Shown in pieces: positions 38,485 to 49,640 of a stretch of 64,000 bases of DNA; position 1 is the first letter of the stretch; each line of letters opens with the position of its first letter. Below the pieces are notes generated by a model. That model was not told the DNA's origin. It searched no databases and worked only from the letters and a program-made list of their open reading frames with translations. A program made the translations under genes and the position numbers. Origin of the DNA: Neurospora tetrasperma FGSC 2508 (taxonomy: Eukaryota > Ascomycota > Sordariomycetes > Sordariales > Sordariaceae). Location of the stretch: NCBI RefSeq assembly GCF_000213175.1, contig NW_009799103.1, positions 1,562,977 through 1,626,976 on the forward strand. Direction: 5' to 3'.

Positions 38485-41331
38485 AAAAAAGGGGGAGGTT
38501 ATTAGAAACTATAAAGGTTTAAGAATCTTTCCTTTATTTTGAATTTTATTTATTATTTCCTTATTATATATCTCTATAAACGGTTATATTTTTTATATTT
38601 TCTATAAGGATTTCTAGAATTATACTTAAAAATGTATTTAAGCAAGGTAAGCCTATTAGTAATAGTATATAGGATAATATACAATATACTATTTACAATT
38701 TTAATTAGAACCCTTTCTATTTTAATTGGGTAGGTACGTACAGTTATATAAAGGTAGCGGCATTTATAGTTATATATAGTAAATAGTTCCAGTAGGTAGG
38801 TATTAGTAAAGAAAGAGTTTTAATACGTATATATATAACTTTTAAAAGAATTAAAAATATTTAGCTACTCTTAAACTCTCCTTCTTACCCTAGCAACCTT
38901 ATTATATCCTACCCTATCCCTATACTACTCAATTCTATTATAATTTCTTTTATATAATAATTTTATAAAATTAATTGCTATTTCTTACCTTCTTTATCTT
39001 CTATTCGCTAAATTACACTTTTAGTACAGTAATATAGCCGATATTAATATAAAGTCCCCGCCGCCTATTAATAATGTAATTACAATTCTTAATAATTAAA
39101 TTAATAATTCTAATTATAATAATAGTTTGTGTAATTTTACTATAAACCGGTAGTTAGCCCTATAATCTTTAGAGTATAATCCCCGGTTTAGTATATTAGC
39201 TAATATGGTAAAATATTTCAACTATTATACAATTAACAGACTTACTAATAAAATTATTAGTTTAGGAGACGATAATATATATATTGTATTTCCCAATTTT
39301 ATAGCCGATTATATTAAATAGATAAATATAATCCAGCTCGGATAGTTTTTTAATTATATTTACTATAAATATACTATTAATTCGAATAATAACTTCATAA
39401 AGACTATAACATTTATAACCCGTTTCACCGTCTTCCTTCTAAATCTTTCTAATTTACTTAAAGTATTTTTATTCATAATATTAAGAAGGTAAATAACGGT
39501 AGATGTTTAATACTAATTATAACTACTAACTACCTTTTTATATAGTAAAAAAATAAATTATACTTTATACTTTATAGTACTATCGAATATATAGGCTAAT
39601 TAATTAATATAGATTCGGCAATTTTGTATACTACTAATAATGATTTTACTTACTTTATATCTATACTTTTATTAATTATACTGCCGAAGGACTTAATTCC
39701 TACTAATAGTAATAGAGCTTAATAGGAGTAGGACTTTAATATTCTTACTAGATTTTATAATACTAAGATTTAAATATTGTATATTAGAAGAATATTTATT
39801 TTAATTTCTATTATTATTATTAAATATAGTAATATAACCTTTAAAAGAAAATATATAGAGTAGTTAATTATTACTAATTAACGCTTTTACAACCGTCCGT
39901 AGACTTTCTACTACAATATGTATTTTAACGGTTATATCGTTAAAAATAGTAATATTAATTTTATTAATATTTAAGAAAGCTGAAAGATTACTTAGTTGAT
40001 TAATAAAGTTCGTAAACCTTTATAATTACCAATTAGGGCTGCTCCTATTTTAATTCGTATTAAGACTCCGGTTATTAAAATAACCCTAAGAAAAGTACGT
40101 AAAGTTTTAACCCGGGTTATATAATTATATTCGGCTACTACTAGCGAGAATAGTAATAAAGAAAAAGTATATCCGACCTTCGTTAGTGCCTTCGCTAATT
40201 ATAATTAAAATTGTATTAATTCTAGTATTGAAGCCGATTAAGAGTTGCGTATTAAGATTAAGAAAATTATTAATATATATATAGAGAATAAAGAAGAGTA
40301 TAAATATTAATTTATTAATTTTTACTCTATTTTATAGAATAAATTTATTTATAATATTAAAGCTATATTTGATTTAGTTTTTAATAAAAGAAATTAGAAA
40401 AGTATTAATTTTACTGATTGTATCCTTTCGAAAGCGATTTCATTAATTATTTAATATTCTAATTATAATACTAATCTTCCTAAATAAATTAGCAGTCTAT
40501 TAAGAAGATTAAGCTATTTCTATTATACTTAGGTAACGTTGGCTAAATCTGTTTTAAATAAACTTCCGGTAATTAAAAAGATAATTAATTGTATTATTAA
40601 AGTTAGTAAAGAACCTATTATACTTATTAACTTTATTTCTTATAAAGAAATTAAAGATATATTGAAGCGTACCTTTAATATATAGTTTATAGTATTAAAG
40701 GCGTTAAATAAATATTAGAATTAAAGTATATGAAAGATATAAATAAAATTAATAATTCTCTATATTGAGTTTAAAGAAATATAAGAGTTTTATATTAGAC
40801 GTTTCCCCCTAACTTCATTTATTAGTAGGAACCATATATTTAATACTATCCTTAGTATTATTACTCTTCGTAGCGTTCGCTCTAATAATTTTTTACTACC
40901 GTATATACCCAATTTGATTAATTTATTTAATAAATTCTATTCTATAACGGCCGATTCAGGTTCTTACTTCGGTTCTTTACCTATTGCCCGCTCCCCTTGC
41001 TACGGTTACTTCCCTAATACTTAGGAGTAGGATGATTCTCTACTAGGATGTAAACGTTCTTATTAAGATATATATTATATAGATAAAAATAAGGAGATAA
41101 ATAATAAAGAAATTAACAAACATTCGGCGTATTACAATTATAGTTATTAAAGGATTATTATTAGATTATTGAATTAGGTACTTTATTTGGAGGGTTATAC
41201 GCTTTATATATTTAGTAGTTAATTTAAATATAAATTACTAAATAAAGGCTCTAATAAATAATAAGATTTTTTATATATATAGTTAGATTTAATAATATTA
41301 TATAAATAGTTAACACTCTTCTCCTTTTATC
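38485..41331 (+). other. unexplained segment between pol remnant and right LTR
   Basis: A purine tract (38485-38498, AAAAAAGGGGGAGG) follows the chromodomain-like end of pol by about 100 bp and is itself followed by an LTR-like start and, at about 38745-38752, a TATATAAA box. This is what a 3' LTR would look like, yet no partner copy is recognisable. From about 39.0 kb on, the plus strand again has a hydrophilic gag-like character. Either a second gag-bearing element is fused or nested here, or the middle element carried an extra 3' gene region. It is too decayed to decide by eye. Confidence 0.45.
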
Positions 41332-41341
41332 GAGGGGGAGA

Positions 41342-41680
41342 TATTATAGGGCATTTCTAATAAATACTTAGATATTCTATTTTATTATAGTAGCTATTTA
41401 CTAAAGTATATAGTCTATTATATAAGAGTATTCGTCCCGTCAACCTCTATTAAAGTTAACGGATTATTAATTAATATTATACTAATCTAATATTTATTTT
41501 ACTTATACTTAGTGAAGTTGTATACGAGGTCCTAGGTTGAGGTTTACGATAATTCTTATTTTTAACTTCCTTTAATAAGACTATCGTTAATCGTTATATA
41601 CTATTACTCTATTTAGCAACTAGTTACTTACTCTATTATTCTCTATTGTTATTACTTGTGAAGTATATCTTCGCGTAATA
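41342..41680 (+). repeat. right LTR of the middle element (339 bp)
   Basis: It is the equal-length partner of 28158-28496. It is preceded by a GAGGGGGAGA polypurine tract and followed by the target duplication. Confidence 0.93.
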
Positions 41681-44600
41681 GTAGTTTTGTAATTTATAAG
41701 GATAACTATAGGGTATTTTAATAATTGGAGCTACGTTTTTAATTTCTTACTATCTATACTAGTCCGGTTACTTCTATTTCCGTAGGCCAATACGTCTGCT
41801 CCGTCTTCGTTAGTTTGCGGCTAATGTAGAGAATTGGCTGAACTTTGTTAATTAGGATAGACTTCTCGTTCTAGACTGAATTAACGCCTTTGACATAGAA
41901 AGCTATAACCCCGATACCCTGCTTTGATACGTTAATCTTAATGAAGGCTATACGATTCGGGTTCTAGTAGATAAGGTAAGCCGTTTTGGTAAGATGGTCT
42001 TGGAGGATTTGGAAGGCTTTCTCTTATTCGGTTGGTGTGAATTTGGCTTTAGATGTGTAGTTTTTTCGAGTCACCTTTAATTTGCCTATAAGTAGTATTC
42101 CGTCCTCCCGGCTAGTCTTTAGTATTAATGTCTTCCTATCTTTTAATAGTTCGGCTTTTTACTTGTAGAAAGGGATAAATCGCTTTAAGAATCCGGTTAT
42201 GCCTAAATATATCTTTAAATCGTCTAGCGTATAAGGTATTTTGAGTTTGGCTAATACTTCTACTTTATTAATTATTATTGAGAGCCCTAACTTATTAATA
42301 TAGAAACTTAATAATTTAATTAACGGGAAATTAAAGAATGATCTTTGTAGATTAATGCCTAGATTAACTACTTGGAAGACGGTTAGTACTTTTCGAATAT
42401 ATTTAATATATTCTTGTATTATTTTACTAAAAATAATAATATTATTAATATAAGTATGTTAAAAATGCTTATAATTATTTAACCGTTTATCTATAAACTG
42501 TTAGGTATAGGAGGGCGAATTTTTGAAACCTATTAGGGCAACTAGGTTAATTTCCAAACCTCGATAGGTAATTAATACTATGCGGTTTTAATACTAAAAT
42601 TATACTGGGAGTTAATAGAAGAAAGCCGATTTATTAAAGACTGTAAAGAATATATAGCTAATAAGCGTATTAATAATCTCTTTTTAATTAGGTAAGGGGT
42701 AAGTATTAGAGATTATTATATAGTTTAGAGCTTTAAGATTAATAATTACCCTTCCCTTTCTAACGTTATTAACGGTTCTCTAAATAATAAAAATTAGATA
42801 TTTAAAGGGGGTAGGGTATTTTATAAAGAGTAGTTTGCTTTAATTTCAAAGTTTGCCGAAGGTATTGTTAATTACTTTTTATTCTTCGAACCCTAATTTG
42901 TAGGGTCGCGCTCTGACCTTTTTATTCTACTAGTTTTCTATTAGATTAATATAGAGATATTTATCCTCGTCTATTTTAATTATACCTTCGCCGTTCTAAT
43001 AATTAAAGTCGTTAATAATCTTTCTTAATTACTTAGTTAATTTTCAATTAATATTAATAATACGAATACCGTCTTTAATTATTACTATAAGGACGCCCTC
43101 GGGCTTCCCTATCCCTAAGTTTTTATATTCTTCGAATACTTTAGGTAGGGGTTTTCTAGAAAGGTTGTATAGTTGAATTAGATCAATAGTATTTTCGGGT
43201 TTACTATTAATAACGCTTTTAAAGATAGGAAAATTTTTGTCCGAATAAGGTTTAGTATTTAACTTAATGGATTTAACGTTTTTATTACTCTTTTTAAGGG
43301 TTATAGATTTTTATTTTTTATGAAATATATTTAATACTATTAGTTTTAATATTAAATTCGCCGTTCTCTTCTCTTTTTCCTCCAGCTTAGGAATTGGATT
43401 TTTAATGCTAAGGTTATTTACTTTAAATATCTCGTTAAAAATTTCATATATAATATTTTTATTAGCGTTTATTAATTTTTCTATTACGTTATTAAAAACG
43501 AAATAATTGACGGGAGTAGTTTCGATAGTTAGATTAATTAAAATTGTTTTTTCCTAGCTAGTAAATATAAATCTATTGTCTTCAAGTTCTTTGATAATGC
43601 TGATTTTTTTCTTGCGGCCGATGGTTTTATATGTGTTAGTTATATTAGTAATTGTAATAGTTCGGACCGAGTTTGTGTATATTAATTAGTTAATAGCTCC
43701 ATTAACTACCCTATAAAATATATATTCGTGAGGGGATCTATTAATGTCGGTCTTAAGGATGTTTCTATAGTCGATTTGGATTTATATAATTGATCGTAGC
43801 AGAATAATAGTTTTGGTCAGGGTTACTATTTAATGTCGCACGGGCGTTAATTTCGAAATAAATTCGAAGGGGAAAATAAGGTCCCTATAGGATTCAGGTA
43901 TAATAAATTAACGGGGATAATTAATAATTATACAGTTTAAATCGAGAAATTTAGTATTGAAGAGTATATTCGGGTTAAGACTTACGGTAAACTATATTAT
44001 AATAGTAAATTAACTTACAGTTTTAATACTATTAACTATTCTAGGAATTTAGAATATAATATTAATTTATTTGTTAGTTATAATTTTACCCTTTCTGATA
44101 TAACTTATTAAGTATAGAATTGTTTTAATTACTTCGGCTTCCAGTTAATATTTTTTTTAAAAATGCTTATTGATTATAACCGTGGAATATCCGGAGTCGA
44201 TGTAAATACTTTTAATATTAATACTGATTTTAATTTTAATTTTATAGTAGGAGTTTCTTTTAACGTAGCTATTATTTAACGGGGGTATAGGCTTTATTTT
44301 AATAATATTCCTTATCCTAAACTTAATATTTATAGCGGGAGGTTGTATTATATATTTGGATCTTAATACTATTACTTTCTTTTTTTTTTTACAGGACTAT
44401 AGATATTTAATAGTATATATATTATAAATTTACTTCTTAAATTGAAATTTACCCGGCACTTCCAATAGGATTAATACTTATCCTTAACGGAGACTAATAA
44501 ATGAGCAGATAAAGATATATTAGTAACCTTTTCCGGGTTATAGATTAATTTCTTATTCTTTTTTAAGACTTTTCCTCTAAAAATATAATTATATTCCTTT

Positions 44601-46961
44601 AAATATTCCTTTAATTCTTCCTTATCACTATATTTTTTATTAATAAGTTCCTTAATAGTATAATTATATTCCCCCTCTCGATTTAATTTCCTCTATCTTC
44701 TAAATTTCCTTTTAAATAGTCTAATATATCGCTTTAATAGCCTTCCTAACCTTTATAATATACTTCTATATTTAAAGCCTTATTTTTCCTATTTATTTTA
44801 CCTCTATTTACTTCTAGTACCGGATATATATCTATTACTACCCCTATTTAATTTACTTCTATTTACTTCCTTTACTTTATCCTTATCCTTATATTAAGGC
44901 CGGTAAGAATTGTAACTTACAAAGGCCTCTATACCGCTATTAATAGTAATATAGTTGACTTCTATAGTCCTAGATTTTGTATTAGTACTTAGTATCGTTA
45001 ATGTAGAGGGAGTTGTACTTAGCTTATAGTTTAGTAAATTAGTATATATTTTAGTTAAGACTTTAATAGTATTAATCTACTTGTATAATTTATATATATT
45101 TAACAGGTCAATGTAAATTTATTGAAGGCTAGGGTATATTCTAACGAAAATTTACGCCTTTAATTAATTGTCTAACGTTATATCTATTAATTTTGCAAAT
45201 CTTATCCGTACCGTCGTATAAGCTCTAAAAGACTTACTACTTAGGTAATTATTACGAGAATAATAGTAATTCGATAATTTAATTACTACTTCGATAGAAT
45301 GTATACTGAAAGATTTAAGTAGTATTATCTTCTATTTGTTTAGAGACGTTCTAAATTCAATATATTCTTAATCTAAAATTTATATTATATATTATTACTA
45401 TACTATACTTTTAAATAGTTAGTAAAAGTTCTTTTTAATATAGTTCCTCTTACTATTATTATTAGTATTAGTTAAGATCGAATCCTAGAAGATTAAAATA
45501 TTATTATAATAAACGTTATTACTGATAGTAATAGAGGTATTATCGCCTTTAACTTTAATTTCGGAATTGAAATAGCCGATCTATATAATTTTAAAAGTAG
45601 AAATCGGATTATTAGCATTTATAAAGTTCTCTATTAACTTGGAAAAATTAATTATAACATTGAGGGCGGAGCCCTCTATTCTAATTATAAACCTATTAAA
45701 ATTTATAGGCTACCTGTAGGAATCTATATTAACCGGTTGATACTAAGGAGGAGATTAATATTATAAATATTATTCGGGGGGTATTAAATTGGCACATTTA
45801 CTAACAAATAAATTAGTACTTTAATTCGTTTGTTTAGAAAAGTTTAGGGGCGGGAGGGGGTAATTTATTAAAGCGTAATTAAGTTCCGTCTAATTTATTT
45901 ATTATATTTTAGGCTTATTAAATATTATCCGGTTAGGATATAAAATTAATTCTATATCCTCTAAGAGGCTTATAGGATATTAGGAGGTAGGGAATTTATA
46001 AGTGGATGTAATATAATATTAGGAGCGTTAATTTTTAATTTTACTCTACGTTAGGATTTTGAAAGTATATACTAGAGAGAAGTTAAGGCTGTACTAGTAG
46101 GGGTGTAACGAATGCTTAACGGACTATTTGCTTTATAATTAATTGGTTAAAGTAGGGGAATTATAGGAGAAAGTTATTAATAATTGGTAGACGAGCGTTT
46201 GAGCGGACCGGAAATTATTGCTAGGGAATAAAAGGGAATTCGAAATTTTATTTTAGAAATATAGGAATTTAAAACTACTATACAAGGGTAAATCTATGTA
46301 ATTGAGCGTACGCCTCAATATTCTTCAAGGCTTTTGTAAATTTGCTAATATCATAGATTTAAGTTTATTCGAACTATCAAGAATCTTAATTTTAATTCCA
46401 TTTTACTATTAATTTAAAGTAGGATTTTTCCAAATTAATTAATCTAGTAATAAAATTAATACAAATAGTAAAACTGATAATAAGGGATAAATTAATAGGT
46501 ATAAAATTTTTAATATAAAAATCTTTAAACTATAAAAAGCGTTGGATTATAATATATGGGGGTGGAATTATTATTAGAATTCAACACAAAGGAGGTTAAA
46601 AGATACTAAAATATTTAATAGAAGATAGTTGAAAATCGAAGGACGAGAGGTTAGGGGCTCGTTAAATATAAAGTTAATTTAGTTCGTAATAGGCTAATTA
46701 GGGATGAGTATAGTAATATTTTATAGAAAGTACAATACCTCTCAATTGAAAGTAAATCGTCGGTAATTAGTCGAATATTATTAACGCAATAAACGACAGG
46801 TTAGCGTTTCATTAGCAGTCTTAAGGTAGGTAGTCACGCACTCAACGGATTATTAATGCGGGTTTTTAACGTATTATTAGCCTTTAATCCCAAACGGATT
46901 AGCGCTTTAGTTTATTAATTTAAATTCTAGTTGAATTAATTGAACGAGTTGCAGTTACTAT

Positions 46962-47154
46962 TAATGCATAAGCACAGTGTAGCATAGAGTGTAGAATGAT
47001 AATGAATTGATTAATTTAAGTCTTTACTTCTATTGACGCTCCAATTGTTAAGGCTATATGTACTCAACGAACGAAGGGTTGAGGCTTCCCCAGAGGGGGC
47101 GCCGTTGCTTCCTTCCATAGTCAACTAGGGTGCTCACGGGGAAACCCCGTGTCA
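46962..47154 (-). repeat. LTR of the outer element, right copy (193 bp)
   Basis: It is the partner of 23980-24195 and is followed directly by the TCTTC target duplication. In element orientation this is the 5' LTR. Confidence 0.93.
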
Positions 47155-47291
47155 TCTTCAGTACCATTCTAAATTACATAGAATTCCCATTCGAGTATTA
47201 CCAAAACTTTTCATTTTAGTTAGAAATTGGCAAAATTATAAGGGGTTAAAAATGAAGAGGTTGAATATGGGAGCTGGTGATGCAAATGCAT

Positions 47292-47316
47292 GGAGGTGGG
47301 GGGGACAGTATTTTTT
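47292..47316 (-). repeat. right copy of the 25 bp inverted repeat
   Basis: Read on the minus strand it gives six A, TA, CTG, T, seven C and ACCTCC. It pairs with the left copy across the whole nest, and the TA at 47309-47310 mirrors the TA at 23305-23306. Confidence 0.5.
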
Positions 47317-47439
47317 GATCGTTACTGTACCTACCTCTACTTATATGGTGAGATTATACGACTGGGACTGCTGCGTTCCACCGGCTTAGGAAGGAAGGGA
47401 GCTGCCGAGCCCCGCAAAGCAGCCATCTGCCTCACAATC
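47317..47439. other. junction between repeat block and pseudogene
   Basis: It has ordinary base composition and no gene. It may contain the eroded upstream part of the deacetylase pseudogene. Confidence 0.4.
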
Positions 47440-48190
47440 TCGGCAAAGGGAAGCCCAAGACGTCTACAAACTGTTGAAAGAACATGAGACAAACCCATTG
47501 GCACCTTACATTCATGACCGACCAACTCCCACGGATGCTCGACATACTCGGCAAGTACAACATCAAAATCACTTACTTTGTCGAGTCATGGAGCCTCGCC
47601 GTCCATCCCACGGTCGTCAAGAACATCATCGCTCGAGGTCACGAGGTTGCTTGGCATGGCTACCAACATGAGCCACGGGTTTCACTTCCTCTTGAGGAGA
47701 TGCGCGACAAACTTGTCAAAAGCTTTGAGATAGCTGAGGTGGTGGGGATAAAGTACGTCGGGTCCAGACTGCCTGGGGAGAAATAGGAAAGCGTATGTCG
47801 TGGGATCTGATGGATGAGAGAGGTTTGAAGTATATCTCACCAGTGGACCGTGAATTGAGCTGGTTCTCTCACCTCAATGATATTATAGTACTGCCCTTGG
47901 CGTGGCCCGAGGTAGACGCCTTCTACTATTTAGAAAGTTCGTCGATTAAAGGTCGGCCTATGGAAGGCAGAGAGCGGTCATGACGCCCGTCTATGCCAAG
48001 GAACACTTGATACATAGGTAAAATTGATCTTGTGTTGAAAGAGGATGGCCTTCTGTCGATCATATTTCACCCGTTCTTGCACACTAGTGGGGAGAAGCTT
48101 GAGGTTTTCGAAGATGTACCCAAACGCATTGCGATCGATGCGGACTTCTTCTGTGGCCCATGTCGAGACGTTGCGGCAGTGGGATGAGAA
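47440..48190 (+). pseudogene. polysaccharide deacetylase (PuuE/NodB-like) pseudogene
   Basis: One frame (47484-47786) reads clear deacetylase sequence: MLDILGKYNIKITYFVES, then IIARGHEVAWHGYQHEP, which includes a zinc-ligand HxxxH-type motif. It stops at 47786. The continuation (MSWDLMDERGLKYISP onwards, 47795-47983) is in another frame, consistent with loss of about one base near 47770. A third frame from about 48020 carries the family's C-terminal block LLSIIFHPFLHTSGEKLEVFEDV and CGPCRDVA. At least three frame changes are therefore needed. The N-terminal catalytic Asp motif (TFDD-like) is not found upstream, where the repeat block begins. It is probably a decayed host gene truncated at its 5' side. 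Intact members deacetylate chitin-like polymers or hydrolyse related amides. Confidence 0.82.
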
Positions 48191-48565
48191 TGAGGACGGA
48201 AGACAGGTCGAATGCCCAAAAGAGTGCGCCGCGGCAATACGATTACCTCGTCTTACCTTCGGCCCACTTAAATCATTCGATATTATCCCGAGAACACGAA
48301 TGGACTTACACCGTGTTGGTCAGCGTCAGTCCTTACCTGAGGTAGGATTATCATCCCTGCTTCCCTCGGCCTAGATGCCTTGATCAATTCTATCTACCTA
48401 CTTTCTGTCTCCCCAGTTGCCACCCCCTTCCTCCACAACCCTCAGCTTGCTTTCAGTCTTGTTCACAACTTCCCCGTCCTTCTGCAATCAAATCTCATCA
48501 AGAGCGAAGCTCACCACAAGATTTACCCAAACCCACCGCCAACACCCCCCATCAACAAACCAACG
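48191..48565. other. spacer and 5' leader of the DUF1772-like gene
   Basis: No gene is visible. The last 150 bases are C-rich with CAAC and CACC repeats, typical of a fungal 5' leader. A frame open from 48380 runs into the gene but has no upstream ATG with support. Confidence 0.45.
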
Positions 48566-49066
48566 ATGGCGTCCCGCGCTTTCTTCGACCCCCTCACTCT
48601 CCTCCGTCTCGCCCCCGCCATCAGCAGCACCGCATCCTTAACTCTAGCCTGGGACCAGCACTGGATGCTGCGCATCTTCACCCTTCCCGAACTCGAGCTC
48701 GACAGCAACTTGTATCTGCCCAAATGGTTCCACGCCTTCTTCCGCGCCGGCTTACCGAGCGTCCTGGCTTTTCTCTCAGTAACCATGACGACAGCGACGC
48801 TCAATCTCCGTTCAGAGAGTCTCTTGCTCAAGCGAAGGGGTTCGTACTACTGGTACGCGGCCGGAGCAGTGCTTGCGGCGGGACATCTGCTTTTTGTTCC
48901 GGCTGTGGCGCCGAGGATTCAGGCTATTGTTGAGGATGAGACCAAAGAGAAATCGGTGGGAGAGTTGAGAAGGTGGTTGAGAGTCAATGGTATCCGTGGG
49001 TTGACCACTGATTTGGGGGCTTGGGTGTGCTGTGTTGTTGCTGTGGTGAGGACTTTCAGTGTGTGA
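48566..49066 (+). CDS. DUF1772 / anthrone-oxygenase-like membrane protein
   Basis: It encodes a 166-residue protein with about four hydrophobic segments, near 12-30, 62-80, 100-118 and 145-163. The C-terminal part ELRRWLRVNGIRGLTTDLGAW matches the W...N..R pattern of the DUF1772 family. Members include anthrone oxygenases in polyketide clusters, but most fungal copies are stand-alone and of unknown role. No polyketide genes lie nearby, so a role in secondary metabolism is not supported. The ATG at 48566 follows a CAACG context. The frame extends upstream, but only through leader-like sequence. No intron is needed. Assignment to the family is likely; function is not known. Confidence 0.75.
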   Translation: MASRAFFDPLTLLRLAPAISSTASLTLAWDQHWMLRIFTLPELELDSNLYLPKWFHAFFRAGLPSVLAFLSVTMTTATLNLRSESLLLKRRGSYYWYAAGAVLAAGHLLFVPAVAPRIQAIVEDETKEKSVGELRRWLRVNGIRGLTTDLGAWVCCVVAVVRTFSV

Positions 49067-49640
49067 AAGAGCGTCCGAAGCACGGCGCAAAGGGGGGGTT
49101 GCCGTCAGCCGCAAAGACACTTGTGATTGTGGTCTTTGTTTGCCGCCGATGGCTCTTGTTCGAGGACCGAAGTAATTCGTTGTCATTGACAATTCCCTTG
49201 TCTATGCCACAATTCGGATTTCGTCAATGAGAGCCCTCCACATTCGGTTCTTGCACAAAGAGAGAAGGCTTGCCTTACCTACTCATTGTTCAAGTACCGA
49301 AACGGCTTACACTTCATCACCGGAATCCTTTCATCGAGTCGTAAATTTAGAAGAACAATGAAATGCGATCATGAGGACTCGGACTTCTTTGCTGAACAGA
49401 GCCACAGAGCGGAGAAGAACAAGAGTGAGGGAAAAAGTATAAGATCGGGACGGGTTGAGCAGCTGTTCACCGTTCAGTTCAACAACAGCCAAACTTCCAC
49501 ATTCGAGAAGAGAGAAACCAAGAAAAGTAAAGTCACCACCAAGAACGAAGCCAAGATCGCAACCCCCCCTCAGTAGCTACCTACCCACACCAGAGAAAAA
49601 GAAGGACAATAAAAGAAAGGAAAGAAAAAAAAAGACCAAA
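49067..49640. other. spacer and A-rich leader of the SET-domain gene
   Basis: No gene is visible. The final 150 bases are strongly A/G-rich (AAAGAAAGGAAAGAAAAAAA type), forming the probable 5' leader up to ATG at 49641. The frame of the SET gene is open back to 49455 through this leader, but the upstream translation is low complexity. Confidence 0.5.

Larger units (their letters stand above)
28158..41680 (+). mobile_element. middle Ty3/gypsy-like LTR element (fossil, nested)
   Basis: It is bounded by 339 bp LTRs at 28158-28496 and 41342-41680 and flanked by a 5 bp target duplication (28153-28157 and 41681-41685, one mismatch). The polypurine tract at 41332-41341 directly before the right LTR sets a plus orientation. 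Remnants in order: gag-like 29-31.5 kb (weak), protease-like about 32.2 kb, reverse transcriptase from about 32.9 kb continuing after the innermost insertion to about 36.1 kb, RNase H about 36.4-36.7 kb, integrase about 37.0-37.8 kb, and a chromodomain-like tail about 38.2-38.4 kb. The last two suggest the chromovirus branch. Without the insertion it is about 11.3 kb, long for the family. It is broken, with very many breaks. Confidence 0.85.
24196..46961. other. RIP-mutated AT-rich block
   Basis: No open frame here is longer than 82 codons on either strand. TpA is abundant and CpA and TpG are strikingly scarce, while cytosines that survive are mostly followed by G, C or T. This dinucleotide skew is what repeat-induced point mutation produces in Neurospora and its relatives. 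In such fungi these blocks usually carry cytosine methylation and H3K9 methylation (established knowledge; not visible in sequence). Confidence 0.88.
23980..47154 (-). mobile_element. outer Ty3/gypsy-like LTR element (fossil, interrupted)
   Basis: It is bounded by LTRs at 23980-24195 and 46962-47154 and flanked by the 5 bp duplication TCTTC at 23975-23979 and 47155-47159. A purine-rich tract on the minus strand directly inside the left LTR (24196-24207) sets the orientation as minus. Reverse-transcriptase-like sequence (about 42.2-43.1 kb) and RNase H-like sequence (about 41.7-42.2 kb) lie right of the insertion, and integrase-like sequence (about 27.2-28.1 kb) lies left of it. The order RT, RNase H, integrase marks Ty3/gypsy. 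The gag end should lie at about 43.8-46.9 kb. The middle element split it between RNase H and integrase. Its own length is about 9.6 kb. It is broken, with very many breaks, in the RIP style, and is the oldest of the three LTR elements by nesting order. Confidence 0.9.
23307..47308. mobile_element. possible short DNA transposon hosting the LTR nest
   Basis: The edges carry a matching inverted repeat. At the left, AAAAAATACTG, a C-run and CTCC end near 23321; at the right (47292-47316) the reverse complement carries AAAAAATACTG, a T, a C-run and ACCTCC. CTG...CAG ends flanked by TA on both sides suit a Tc1/mariner- or Fot1-type element duplicating TA. Removing the LTR elements leaves about 0.82 kb (23307-23979 plus 47160-47308), too short for a transposase and with no coding signal, so it would be non-autonomous. 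The alternative is that two C-rich tracts resemble each other by chance, since the match is weak beyond 25 bp. Confidence 0.42.
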
